Notes: generated by a model from the sequence alone, not told the origin. Counted from the stretch's first letter, positions 13,702 to 27,310 are shown. The stretch: 64,000 nucleotides of DNA from Dirofilaria immitis (GCA_024305405.1 JAKNDB010000092.1:1829501-1893500); one strand, 5' to 3'. Numbers and translations are program-made.

Positions 13702-14552
13702 TGTGTCTATCAATTATTTAAAAATATCGCAATTATATCTCCGATTCAGAGTATGTTTACTTTGAGAATTATATTATTCGAGAGTTTTTTTAAGTCATCA
13801 TGTACAATACTCAGAATAAGTATGCAATCTAGTCCTTTGTCCTTTCTTAGTTGAATTCGTTATTCATTCATTTTGCTCTTTTGATCTTTTCCTTTGATTG
13901 TTTGCTTTTTTGAAGCATATTAAAATTTTGAAAACTTTCGAGAAATTTTTAATGTCATTGTTGTAAAGTTTATTTCAATTCCTCACTGCTCATTGTAATA
14001 TATATATATGAAAGATTGATTTTTTACTGCTTATGCAAAATATCTCCATGATTTATCAACTATTGCTTTTTGGAATGTAGTAAAATATTTTCATGGGAAA
14101 CTTTTTCCTGCTCCCTGGTGTGAAGATTGAATTAATCATAAATTTGAGGTATAGCTATTTAGTTTTAAAACTTTCGATCATCATACTTTACAAATCTGCT
14201 TTTAATTGACATTAAATTTAAAAAAAAAGACAGCTTTTACTAATTTGAATAGAATATTAAATTTGAATAAAGAAGGAAAAGAAAGAATGTAAGAGAATAT
14301 TAAAAAAAAGATTAGAAAAAAGTTGGTTCATTCACAATTACTCTTTTGCTTTTGGTACTCCAAGTCCAGTTTCTAATTGTTAAACCGATTAAATTTAGAA
14401 TAATTTGCGACCTGTTCTAATCGGAATTCAACACGAGAAACAAGTTTTTATGTTCTATAATTAGACTGTAAATATATGGAAAAGGTGCTATATATTATAT
14501 TTTGTTATAGAAAATGATTGTGTCTATCAATTATTTAAAAATATCGCAATTA
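13702..14552 (+). repeat. 34-bp direct repeat pair
   Basis: An identical 34-base sequence beginning TGTGTCTATCAATTATTTAA is present at 13702-13735 and 14519-14552 in the same orientation, 817 bases apart. The DNA between the copies is not repeated. The origin is unknown. Confidence 0.85.
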
Positions 14553-15780
14553 ATTGTTTTCAGCTAACATCTTTACTGATTGTATTTTATTCTTTTTTTT
14601 TGTGTAATATTTCTGCAAATTTGCTAAAATCTATCAATCATAATGCAATGTTGAAAACTTATGGCTATCCAATCATCATATATCTTCTTTAAATCATAAA
14701 AAGTCTACTATCAGTGATGGTATTTAATGAAGAGAATAATAATCTAGCTATGTTACAAAAAATCTATTTTACGATTTAGCAGCAATGCAGAGTCACACAA
14801 CTTACTATCTCTGAATGTTTTGAATGATAGCAAATTAAAATTCTTTTTATGAAAACTAGAGATGATTAAAATTTAGTAGTTTGCCAGTTAGGAAGGATTA
14901 TAGATGAGAAACATTACTCGCGGAAAAATATTTTAGTTTGTCAAGTTAAAAAAAACGATTTTATAGAGAAATTTTATTAATAGTTATATATATTCCATGC
15001 TGTTCGAATTTAGATAGGAGAGATACGTGAAAAGATATTAAGAATTGTTAAAAGCTGAGAGGTAAAAAGACATTAAAAACTAAGAAAATCGATGAAGATC
15101 AAGATCAACGAAGTTGTCGACAGACTTTTTTAAAATTATTTTCGAGCCTATCACAACTTCTTCTAGCGTTCTTCATTATGCTGCATTAATTTATATTATT
15201 TAGGAATTGCTAGATTAGGTAATTTAATGTCCTCTTAAGATACTCATTGATTTCTAATTATAAAGTTTCATTGGGAAGCACTGTTTGGCAAATTCAATCT
15301 CTTCAGTTCAGCAGTTTTCTTTCGGAATTCATTCACATCCGGAGTTTTGCATCAAATTCCGAGATCTACTTAGTGTTTTGACCATTTCATTTTTATCATT
15401 AACAGAATAGAACTTATATCATGTATCTTGATTTGCTATGAAGCTTCCAGAAACTTCTGCGACAACTCGGGTAGTTTAAAATCTGAAGAACAAGCTACAT
15501 TTAATCACTCCATACTGAAATAATTATTTCAGGTAGGTCATTGAAAAGGAGAAACATTCTATGCTTCTCAATTGGTAATCATTTAGAATGTCTTCCATAT
15601 CGGAATGTTCTCTTCTTTAGCATTTTATCATTAAATCACTGCTGTATAGACTGATAAAAGCTTTGTTACTTTAATGATAATGGATTATTTCGTTTTCTTC
15701 AACAATTAGATCTTTAAATTATATTACCAGCAATATTACTATACGGAAGGAAAGTAATTACCTTCTCCTTCGGTCACAGT

Positions 15781-18700
15781 TCAATACTTTATTTTTGTAA
15801 AGTCATTCCGCAAAACACTTCGTGACTGAAGTAATGGCTTACAGTTATGAGCAGTACTTTTCCGAGCTTGCAGTTGCGTTACACATTCAGGTAGTAATCG
15901 CAAAAATGCAGCACGCAATTGCAAATTTAGAGCTGCATAAAGCAACGGATTCCATACCTGTAAAGTCAAAATATTTTTGAGAAATTGTAGCGGTGAGAAC
16001 TACATTAATTTTTAGAAATAAATCAGAGACAATTTTAGAATGTCCTCAAAATTCAGTATTGCTTCATTGGCTTTTTCTGCAGAATGATGAGATTCTGATT
16101 TAACTTGAATCGATTAGTATTTAGATAATGAAATTTCATGCAACATTTCGTTCAATAGTTACAAATTATTCCATTTGTAGCAAAACAGAAACACACTGAC
16201 GGTTGAAGACATGGCGATACAATGTGTTGCAATCCCGAAAAAGTATTCCTGATCTTGGCACCATTCTGGTAAATAATCGTAGTCTCTGAGAACATTAAAT
16301 AATACGCTGAAGAACCAACTTGCAGAAAATGCAACTACCATTCCAATTAGCATACGATTTGTCCGTTGTCTGCGTTTTACAGCTGCCCGTTGCTAGAAAG
16401 AGTAGAACAGTTTATGCAAATGTTAGCTTTGTCATCTTTGATTTGCTGCTTGGAAGTATTCTTTTAAAGTTTAATTAAGGCGCAAGTAAAATGCTAATCT
16501 TATTGTTATCTCACTTCCTTCACAGTACATTCATTCTCGATTCCTTAATTTATCATTACGGCGTCCTCATTCCTCACTATTTTTCAAACAAAAAGGATAA
16601 ATAATTGGACTACTCTTTCTTTTTATGCTTGCAAAGTTATTTCGATTTCGATCTAATTATGCTTAATGTAGATAGATTTTATCGAGAATGAATAATATGC
16701 AATATGCAAGCCTTCACAATCATTCCATCATCAAAAACATCGATGCACATGTATATCAATCAGACTTCACTTCTTCTATTCATTAAATTCTGTTTCAATC
16801 AGATGATTATATTTAAAATTTCATCTGCATGGTAATGTTAATATCATTTAAGAACAGTAACTTCTTAAATAAAAGAATAAATTTTTCTCCAATAAAACTT
16901 GTGTTTGAAATAAATTTTTGAGAAATGAATAAAAAATGAACGAGCCTGATCAGTCATTCCCAATTGCCATTCGTTCTGTTGTCCCCGATTTCTTTGTAAT
17001 ATTCCCTTCAATATTTTAATTTAATATATTAATTCGCTCTGTTTTCTTCATTTTATCTCGATGCCATAGATATATAATTTATAAATGATTATAAAATAGA
17101 GAAAAGACCAAAATTAGGGTATAGTATTATCTTTTCAAATGAAACATACAAAGATAGCTATACTCTATCTTAATCACTCTATTATACAATAAAAATATAC
17201 GCGACAAATATTGTTCAATATTAAAGATGCTGAATAATTGATTAACATCACCTTGCCTAATTTAAAGGAGATAGCAGTGTAACAGAAAGTAATGATTATT
17301 AGAGGTACGATAAATTGTACGCTGAGCATTATAGACCCATAGATACGTCTACCGCTTTGGTCGATACCCCATTCTTCAGTGCAAAATTGGCCACAGTAAT
17401 TACCAAATGTTTTAAGCCTTTGTTTGAATATTACTGGTGCTGACAATGAAGTAGATAATATGCATATTATCTGTAAATTTTATTCGTCATTGAGAATTAA
17501 TGCTTTTAATTGAAATATGGAGATGCAGCATATTTCTTGATATTTATTGCCATTCGCTATCATAAAAACACCTGATAAGCTTAAAATCTGAAATGAATTC
17601 CAAAGAAATTAAAAAATATCTATTGCAGATTGAATCATAATTAAAACAAGTAGAAATTTCAGAATATGAAAAATGGGGATGGTTTATATCGTTATATTAT
17701 AATTAGGCAAATAAAGAAATAGAAGTTTTGATTATCTCAAAGTTGCTGGTTATTACTGATATGCAATACCAAACAATATTAGACCTAAAATATATTAACG
17801 ATATATTTAGCACTTGATAATTTAATAATTTATTGATTTACTGATATGCAATATTTATTGATTGAGCAATTTTAATGGAGAAGATAATTTTCCAATATTT
17901 TTTCTATCTCTCAAATGCCTTTTATTAAAGCATTTGCTAGCAAGCTACAAATTAGCAATTCAATTTGCTTAAAAATTGAAGAAAAGGCAATTTATAGCAT
18001 CCCACTCACCATAATTACGATTAATGCTTGAAGTCTCGATAAAGCTTTTCTAGTTGGAAAATAGATGAGCAAAAAACGATCCACTGAGATTGCTGAGAGG
18101 GTAAACGTGGAAAAGCACAGTGAAGTGCCCTAAAAATTTATTGCTTCCATATCAACATCGCTTTTCCAAATTATATCACATATCCATAATCATATTTTGT
18201 TAAAATTTACGGAATTAGATTTCTGAAAGATCGGAAAATATTCAGTTTCTAAAATATCTAAATAATATTCGATATTCAAATATCGATATTTCAAAACGAT
18301 TTTCCTATTAACTAAATGTAATTATTCGAATTTCACATCGAAGATGGCTCTGTTGAAAAAGCTATGGGAAATTTTTCAAGGAAATAAAAATGTATGAAAA
18401 TTTATTGCAGCGAAAGAAATTTTATATAAATGTGCAATTTATGTTTGTTTTGAGTTTAGGCTTTCTCCAATGTCAATTTTATTTTATCTTTAAATGTTTC
18501 TTCTGATCCCTTATATTGTAGTGCTAAATGATTCATATTTCCCATTCTATAGAAGCAACGCTTATTTGATCTACAATTCTGACAATAATTCTTTAAAAGC
18601 GTTAACATCAAAATTTCGAATTATTGTATAAAAAGAATATAGTATCACCAAGAATTATAATTTCCTAAGAAAAAGAACTGACAGCAATAAATGGAGCTAT

Positions 18701-19460
18701 CGAACATAGTACAGCACCAAAAATCCATTCCTTTTTGAATGCTGTGATCGGTGTTATTGTTGCTGAAGTAAAGCATACAACGAGGTCGGAACAGCTCAAT
18801 GAAAAAATAAACATATTGGGTACTGTTTGTAGTGTCCTGAAATATTGCATATGTGAAATGCGACTAATTTATTTATAGTAAAATATGCTGCTCTCACTAT
18901 TCCATCGGCAAAAGTCGAAAATCTTCCATCGAACTATCGAATCCCAAAACCTTACATTTCTCTACGAAATAATTATATGCATTGCTTTATTATTAATTAC
19001 AATTAATATAGTTTCCATATACCTATGTTAACATACTATAATAGTATTCCGATATTATGAAAAGTTTTCTAATTACTAAATCTTGATTAGCAATTCATAT
19101 ATATATATAAAATATATTTTCGATCGGAATCTAGTAATACCTTATACCTTGTATTTATTTGACAAGATCAGATATTTTATGCTTGCATAATTCATTTGAT
19201 ATCAGACTTCACATACGGCTTTTGAAGTTCACATCAAAATCTTCCAACCGATAGATTATTATTATGAAATAAGTGCGGGAAAATGAAGCGATACCTGGTC
19301 CTGGATATGGCCAGTATGACGCAGAGATTGCCCACTATACCGACAAGAATAATTGCTGTATAAAAAAAACGAAGATGAATATGGTAGATGAATGAGTACT
19401 CCAATCGTGTTTATTCCGCCATAGTTCTGCGTTCATGTCCAGGCAGGTATTATTGTCCAT
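15781..19460 (-). CDS. Neuropeptide GPCR, NPY/NPF (nematode NPR) class
   Basis: Six exons on the minus strand, 5' to 3': 19460-19295, 18836-18683, 18129-18010, 17470-17252, 16392-16201, 15957-15781. Internal exons join in phase. Exon 1 supplies an N terminus with an Asn-Asn-Thr glycosylation site and TM1 (VGIVGN). Exon 2 has TM2 (LSCSDLV) and ECL1 (KKEWIFG). Exon 3 has TM3 ending in DRF. Exon 4 has ECL2 (CGQFCTEEWG) and TM5. Exon 5 has ICL3 and TM6, and exon 6 has TM7 (WNPLLYA). The TEEWG loop and the IAMSST...NPLLY TM7 point to neuropeptide Y/F-type receptors. The product (about 341 residues) should sit in the plasma membrane of neurons or muscle; the peptide ligand is unknown. Exon 1 does not read through as given: an apparent extra G near 19320-19321 separates GNLC from VILAIS, and an A-run near 19363-19370 separates the Met frame from TM1. 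Start at 19460 inferred. Last codons overlap an AATAAA (15788-15793). Confidence 0.9.
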
Positions 19461-20013
19461 CTGTCACTTGAACGCTAAAGACAACCAGATTTTAAAATAT
19501 CTTGTATTAATTTAATTCTCTTCAAAAATGAACATTGAACCAATAGATGAATATATTTCTCGCCAAAATTTTAATCTGATATTAATATGCGAATTAACTT
19601 TATAACTGTATTTCATATACTCTATCGATTTAATTTAAAAATTAAATCGATGGATTACTTCTAAACAAAATATGCGAAGTGACTTTTATAATTATATTCC
19701 ATATACTTTATTACGTCGGAATTCATTTTCAAGGGTCTAAGCTGAAAATGCGAGAAAAAGTTTATAAATATTTAAATAATTTTTTGATTAAAAATACCAC
19801 AGATTTTCATACAAAGGATATTTTATTTTTTGTAGAATTGAGCAGCGAATCTTTTTTCGAAGATAATATGCTTTTAGATTTGGATTTTAAATGAATCATA
19901 TTCAATCTTTCACTTCAAAAGGATCATAATTTTCTTATTTATATGAATAAAAAGATTGAAGTAAATATGAATGAGAGAACTTATGTGAAAGGATATAGAT
20001 AGTATCATTCATA

Positions 20014-20016
<3 letters not shown>

Positions 20017-20049
<33 letters not shown>
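20017..20049. repeat. (AT)n microsatellite
   Basis: Uninterrupted AT dinucleotide run. Confidence 0.9.
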
Positions 20050-20050
<1 letters not shown>

Positions 20051-23000
20051 TCACAGCAATTCAATGCTTATATCAGCTAAAATTGTAACTTTTTTATTTC
20101 AGAAATGACTAATGAGAATCAGTCACATTATTAAAGTCAAAATAATGTTTTAATAACTTAATGATCTGTCAATCACTACAACTTGCATCGTCACTGTTCC
20201 ATAGCCAATATACATGTTTTATGGTTCCAAATTGATCTCATAAGTCTGACGAGAATCATTTGCACCATGAGCAAATTGTTTATTCTATTAGAAAGATATC
20301 CTGATGATACGGTCCAAATGACAATTATAAAAAGTTGCATACTTCATAAATTTCACAAGGGATCTGCCTTATTCCGTGAATTACAATATTGTAGCTTGTA
20401 GGAGAATATTTGCTTAAGCTGATGATATGCATGATGATATTATCGAATGATATTATCAGTGACTACAACTTGCATCGTCACTGCGTATCAGCCCTACACA
20501 AAAATATCGTATCATAACGATATATATATTCGTGAAAAATTAAGGATATGAAACAATTAATTACAAAAATACGAAAAACAAGTTAAAAAGGAAGAACATT
20601 CGAATGTTTAGTTTTATCAGTTAGCGTATAATAATATTATTCCATTATATTTCATTATTCATCCATATTGACAGCTTCATTTATTTGATTGAAGTCCTAT
20701 TCATAACTGATAAGTTCTGTGAACCAATAATTTTTGTGATATATACATCACTCTCGACACCCTTTGCAATAGCATGCATTAAACATGTTACTATTCAGTG
20801 ATTGCAAATGTTCTAATAGCGATAACAAATCATAACATGGAAAATGTCAATTGTGCGAATGATAATTGAGTCGATGTTTTGCTAATGATACTAATACTAC
20901 GTGGGAAAATCACGTGGATAATATTAAACTACAATAACTTGAAATTCACATGAAATGAAATAAGGACCTTTCATTTTTTTCTCGTCAAGAATTATTTAGT
21001 ATATCATAATAGTAAAAAAAAGGTAATGAGAAGAACAAATATTCTGGCGAATCAGAGCATAGAGCTTTCAATAGCTAGACACTACGATATTGTAGTTTTT
21101 ATCATTAATTTGATCTATAACTTTTCTGCACACTCTTCTTCTGAATAATATAAAGCAGGAAATAAAACGTTAAATGGATAGATGAATGCCCACTCCCAAA
21201 CTTTTTGCTTCACCGATATCCAGAAATCAATTTCGATTCCCACGATATCCTTTGAATTGCTTCTATCATCAAATCGTTTACATTTTTCACTTCGTTGTTA
21301 TTACTGAGAAAATCAATTTGTTTACGCGAAATTACAAGTCATACTGTGTTTTGCAAGAGATCAAATACAATCTCAAATATAAGCATGCATCATCGCTTTT
21401 TTTGATTGACAAAGTAATTGAATCAGTTACTAAAAGAATATATCAGCTTAATGTAAAACTTAACGTAAGTCAGATCTGATATTTCTAACAAGAAGCCCAA
21501 TTTCAGAAATCAAATGGCCACCAGTTGGAAACGGAATCATTTTTTGGCTTACATTTTAAGCATATTTGTGCTCGATTTTAGAAAAATAGAATATATAGGG
21601 CAACACATGTCTATCTACACTTTCCTGGCTATAATTTTCTCCGTCTCAGTCAGAATTATCCAAGCGAATAATAAATTGCACGAAGTGGCAGGTTTTCTAA
21701 TCTACATTTATTTATTCGAAAAATTTCCACAGTTTTTTGAATTTATTTAGATTATGTTAGTGATCGCTCATTTGATCGTTGCTTACATTTAAATGAGCTT
21801 TGAACTTTAAATTAGCATATAGTTAGTCTATCTTAACTCGTTCGAAGAAATAATAAATCTTTAATTGATGATTTTCAGAAAAACTTATGAGAAACTTTTT
21901 ACAATATACTAGGAACACATATTCACTTTTTAGGACTGTTTAAATTTAACAATTCACTGAATCGGTAGTTTGAAAGTCTAAGTTGCTGATATTTTTCAAA
22001 GTTGGTTAAATGACAACTTTTTCTTTTCGATTACAGATAAGTTAACGAGCATTCTCTTGCAGTGAATGAAATTTTCAAATTCGGCAATCTAGAAATCAGT
22101 CTCGAACACTGACAAGTAAGCAGATTTTTTAATGATGCATTTTTATTATAAAGTGCACCGTCTATTTGAACGCTTTCTAAATTAAACTTGAATTTGAGAA
22201 ACTTAATGATGAAAATCATACGTGGCACAAAGATGAGAACTTAGAATAAACATTAAGTATGTTCAAAAACTTTCATCTAAGCAACTTTATCTTCTGTTAA
22301 TTCATAGTTTAGCGAGCACTTATTTTTTTGACCTAAAAATTTGGTAAGATAAGCGAGCAGAGATAATGTCGTATCATGGATATCCAGAGCGATAACTAGT
22401 TTGCGTATGGAAAATTTTAGCTCATGTAATGAGCTTTCCAGAAGTAAGAAATTTAAACAAAATTTAACTTAACTTAAAAACAAAGCAAAATAAGGTATTA
22501 ATAACCATATGGTAGATAATGCAATTTAGCTGTAAACTATCTTAAATACCATAATTTGAAGTTCGAAATATTCCTGAAATTTGAATAATTCCAATATGTG
22601 GTATTTCTAAATCAGTCAGTTTATGAAAATTTCTAGACGTTTCATTTTTTTTTTAAAAGATAAGCATTTTCAATCATTTTCTCTACGATTTAGTCAGCTG
22701 ATTAGAACTTAGCTTAATAACTCAAATCAAATTCGAATAAAACGATAGCATGAAAATAAGTAAGTCATTATCTATTTAAATACTTTACTTTATTAATTAA
22801 ATTATTTTCGATGCTTATTACAATTAAAATCCAAAGTAATTTATGATTGAAAAACTAAGATTGCTTACAAATACACGGTCACTTGATTCAGAGGTTGTTG
22901 ATCTTGTGTCAGTCATTAAGAGAATAAAAATATTATGGAATAAGATAAATTGTTTGGAATGGAAGTTCGATGTCAGCTTGACAGGCTCATTAAGCATAGA

Positions 23001-24808
23001 TATTGGCAGTAACAAAACAGCAAAAATAGGTTTCGGTAGGTTCTAAGACTACTTATGTAGTTTCCAAACTATAACTTACATAGCATGCACTGCCTCTCTT
23101 AACTAAAAATCTCTCTCTCAAGTTTAGGAAAACGAAAGTAGGAAAATGAGGAGGAGATAGGAAAGCAGGTTACGGTATGTATAAGAGGTCAATCTAAAAG
23201 TTATGTTTCCTGGTTGAAACATGCAATGGATAAATGCTAAGCAACGGTGAAATATATCAAGAATAATTTCTAATGATGCACTATCGGTTGTCTTCCCCAC
23301 ATTCATTTGAAGATTCGAAAGTTTCGCAAGCATTTAATAATTAGTCCATTTTCAATAGCCTAAAAGAGCTGTACTAAATGGATTTTTGACGATCATACGT
23401 TACATACGCTAAAGTGAAAAGCTAGTAGTGATGTGGTGACGAAGGGAAAGATTGCTAATAATCATTCATATTATACAATATGCAATATTCGACATTTACA
23501 AATATTCTCGAAATCTATTTAACAATTTAACAATCAGAGGGATTTTTTTAGCAGTTTATTTTGTATCTTTTGTGAGATTAGATTATTTATTTCGAAACAT
23601 TTTAAGTTTCCAAAGTGTTTCCAAGCATGAATTATTAACTTTTTAAATATATGATAAATTCAATTTTTTTTGTTGATGTTGCCTTCATGAATCAGAAAAG
23701 AAATGGAAGATTGAAAGAATACCTCGATTTAAATCAGGATTGCTTTAACTTCCGAATTTTAAATTTTTTAAAAACACTTGGTTTCCTTCTCAGAGAGAAT
23801 TGGAATAGCATTGGAAGTGCTTCACAATTTTCATATGAAGGATTTTTGAACTTGAAGTTTTTCATCACAAAACATCACATTTGAAAGAGAATATTGTTAA
23901 AGATTCCGCAAAATTATGATGAAACTGGAAATACTGAAATTTAAAAATTCTTGTAATAGACTGAGCGTTGATCACGGAATAGCGATCGAAGCAAAAGATT
24001 CTTGGAAAAGCTTGAACATGATTGTATAGACGACAAATCAAGAAAAACATTTGAAGAAAAAAATAAAATAAAGTTTTATCATGACGAATAAATAATGATA
24101 CCATGTTTCACGAGTATTATTCACGAGGCAAATAATACTAAAAATCGGTTTCAATGTAAGTTTAATTGATTGCCTGCCAAAATTGAAAAAAATTGTTAAA
24201 ATTTTTTTTATAACATTTGAATATGAAAAAGAATTTGAATGCATTCCGAAGATTGAGCTGGCACTATTTTTAAAAGTTTTTAACAACATTGAAGGTAAAA
24301 AAATTGGTCACCATAATCTCATCGTTCTGTTTTACAAATACATTTCCATATTTTATTCTTGTTTCAATTTTATGACAAGTCATTAATTACTTAGCACTTC
24401 ATTGCTTATTTCAAACCTTAAAAGGTAAAAGTTGAAAAGATAAAGTTTTCTATTTTTTTATTTATTTGGAGGTAAAGAAAAATCTCAAATAGAATCAATG
24501 AATTGCTTTTTATTTTTAAATAACAAAATTAAAATAAGTTAACATAGTTAGATGATTAAAAGAAAAATAAAAGTTTTGAAATAGTTGCAATTTTTAAAAT
24601 AAATTTATTATTAAATCATAAAATGGGATATTTGTTTTAAAACTGTAATTTGTTAAGAAAGTAAAAGTGAATATGATAAGCATAAATAGGAAGATGAAAG
24701 ACTTTCAATCGATCTTTATAACTCATTTTATTATTATTTGTTTAGCTATGCCAATAAACTAATGACATGTAAAAAGAACAATTAAAGGTCTAACAATCTA
24801 TCTGCTTG

Positions 24809-24810
<2 letters not shown>

Positions 24811-24875
<65 letters not shown>

Positions 24876-24880
24876 AAGAA
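24811..24880. repeat. Compound (AT)n-(AG)n microsatellite
   Basis: About twenty AT units followed directly by eleven AG units and two AAAG units. The junction is abrupt. Confidence 0.9.
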
Positions 24881-25207
24881 ATTGTTTATTATTTTAACTA
24901 TTTTTTATATTAATAAAAACTTGATGTCTTCTTTGCTTCATTTGAATAGCAATGTTAAACCATTGAACTGAAGATACAAATTTCAAGAGACGTTAACGAT
25001 GAATGAATTAACATAAAACAATTATAAAAAAGTTCTCAAATAAGTTATTATGCATATGCTTCATTAGTTCAATAGAAATACATTTGATCATAACATTGAT
25101 GTATACAATATAGCAACCAGAAAAACAAGCAGTGCGAAAAGTTAGTATTTAATTGGCTTTAATCTTCAATAGTTCGACAAACAGCAAAAAGATGAAAAAG
25201 TCAGTGG

Positions 25208-25567
25208 TCAAATAACTAACAATGATGACTCTTTCTTGAATAGATAATGATTATATCTTGTCCAACATATCCACCATATATTGTTGCGTCGTAAGCAAAG
25301 GTAATTTATTCCTTTCAAACAACATCTGTTAAAAGCAAGAGGCAAACGATCCTTCGAATAAGGCGCTGCTACTGCAACAGAAAGATAAAAGGCTATCCTT
25401 TGGCAAGTTATTAAAAATTTACTCATCGTTGCTTGATCATGCTTCATATGTTTGTGACAGGTATTTTCGTATCCTTTGTACCACCTTGTTAAAGCGATAG
25501 GCAATATGGGAATACTGAAGTTTACGTATATTTGAAGCAAAATAAAGTTAATTGATGCATATTTCAC
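25208..25567 (-). other. Candidate coding exon(s), unrecognised
   Basis: A 119-codon open frame on the minus strand in a patch with more G+C than its surroundings. Within it lies a strong acceptor-like sequence (cttttatctttctgttgcag) and, in another frame, a protein-like 3' end containing DATIYGGYVGQD just before a TAG at 25219-25221. Competing frames look about equally coding-like, so no single model can be chosen. It may be a short gene, an exon pair with a frame error, or an old pseudogene. Confidence 0.3.
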
Positions 25568-26315
25568 AAAAATTATACCTTGCTATAATGACAATACTTT
25601 TTTAAAGTATCGAGATTAAGTTGGAACCTTATGGACAATTTAGGAATTACCAGCATAGATATTTCTGGACAGCAAAATACCTTCTATGATATCTTTTATG
25701 TTATTGTCGACTTTTTATTGTTCTTTTGGGAAATACAAACAATTATTACTGCTCAAAGTTTAAACAAAATTGCTTTTTATTTTGCGAAAAAACGGAATGG
25801 TATAAGGGAACTCTAAATATGATATCTATAGCATTTACTGAATTTAAAATTTTCAGCATAAAGCAATTCTAAGAGAATTTTTGGGTAATAAAGTAAAACG
25901 AACAATCTTTTTGCCTGCAATGCTTTCTCTAATGTTCAAATAAAATATTTGAACAAAAGTCTCGAAAAAAGTTTCTATTTCCGATAAAATTCATCCATCT
26001 AATTAAGCATGAAATAATTAAATTCAAAGTCCTAAATAAGGCGGCAAAATGACCTAATAATTTGCTTGTCTAAGTCGTATACAAAAATGCAAAAAAGATT
26101 GGGAATAAAATTTTTATAATCAATAAGCATCGTTTTATATAGCTTTTCGAGATATTCCTATTTTCTCATAATCTAAATTTCTTGAATTTTCGTTGAAATA
26201 CTGCCCAAAATTCAATAGTTTCTTTTCGAAAACAATAAAAATTATCGTCGAAAAAAATTAAAAAGAAGAAACAAATTTAGATATCATAGATTTCACTAAT
26301 TATATCAAACTATTT

Positions 26316-26602
26316 CATTTTCATCTATGAAAATATGTGACTTCATCTTTCGTCTGTAATAAGATTGACTATTGACCAAGTATCTCGATTTAAGATGGAG
26401 AAATAATGAAGTAAGTGCTGATGTCGTACATCCGGGATTCAAATTCTCTGCCAAAAATTCCTCTCCCATCGTCTCCTAAAGAGAGGATAAATTTCGTTTT
26501 TACTTTCAAGACTCTCTTTTGATTTGACACAACAGAGTAATTTATTTTAGCATTTTCATCTATGAAAGTATGTAACCTGATCTTTCGTCTGTAATAAGAC
26601 CG
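26316..26602 (+). repeat. Pair of about 52-bp direct repeats
   Basis: Copies at 26316-26367 and 26551-26602 share a block starting CATTTTCATCTATGAAA and ending GTCTGTAATAAGA with a handful of mismatches. They are 235 bases apart in the same orientation. They could mark a small duplicated segment or the ends of a short element. Confidence 0.75.
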
Positions 26603-27032
26603 AAATTTATTTGGCCTCACTGAATGTAAGTCCAAATATGTTAAAATAATTTGGCTTTTCTCATTTTCGAATTTCATTAAAACTTAAAGGATTGATTTAG
26701 ATTCAAAATGGTAATTTAGTAATAAATAAAAATAACAATACAAACGAAAAAGTTTAATATTGAAGTTAGAAAGAGAACTACTACGGAATACATAATTCAA
26801 CAAATAAGAAGTATTTTTTCGATTGAATGAACTTCCATCGAATCATAAATTATAATAAAAACTTTTGAAATAAAACAAGAATGGTAAGGAAAAATTAACA
26901 ATGTTAAATAAATATATTTGAAATTTTTTGCTCATAAACTCAAGTTTTTATATTAATTTCTATACAAAGAAAACTGATTTTTTCACGAAATGTTGATTAA
27001 AAGGTATGATAATAATTTTAATTTATGGATTT

Positions 27033-27193
27033 ACAAATTCATAGAGATAAAGTTATTTATCTTTCAATATATATCTGTTTCGTCTTTTATAAATATAAAA
27101 CAATAGCACAAATTTATAGAGATAAAGTTATTTATCTTTCAATATATATCTGTTTCGTCTTTTATAAATATAAAACAGTAGCACAAATTCTAG
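27033..27193 (+). repeat. 75-bp tandem duplication
   Basis: Two adjacent 75-base copies (27033-27107 and 27108-27182), nearly identical with two differences, followed by the first bases of a third. As 75 is a multiple of three, the copies stay in one open frame on the plus strand, but the predicted peptide has no recognisable features. Confidence 0.9.
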
Positions 27194-27310
27194 CGATTAC
27201 GATGAAAAAATTCAGTGATGCAGATAAGTCATTATACTTTCTTCGACAACAAAATTTAAAATGAATTTTTAATAATTTTTTCATTCTTTTACCTTTGATC
27301 TAAGCATTGA

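Larger units (their letters stand above)
13081..15780. other. Intergenic between the convergent BPI-like and GPCR genes
   Basis: The two flanking genes point toward each other, so this region holds both 3' ends. No exon is visible. A 34-bp identical sequence occurs at 13702-13735 and again at 14519-14552. Confidence 0.5.
19461..25200. other. Large intergenic region upstream of the GPCR
   Basis: Very AT-rich, with no exon I can defend. A frame of 67 codons at 22843-23046 (plus) ending near a donor-like site competes with an equally long minus-strand frame, so neither is called. Microsatellites at 20017-20049 and 24811-24880 are listed separately. The GPCR promoter should lie at the low end, just above 19460. 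Confidence 0.4.

Noticed and set aside
22824..23046. Overlapping 63-67 codon frames on both strands
   Set aside because: Strands cannot be distinguished and no adjoining exon was found.
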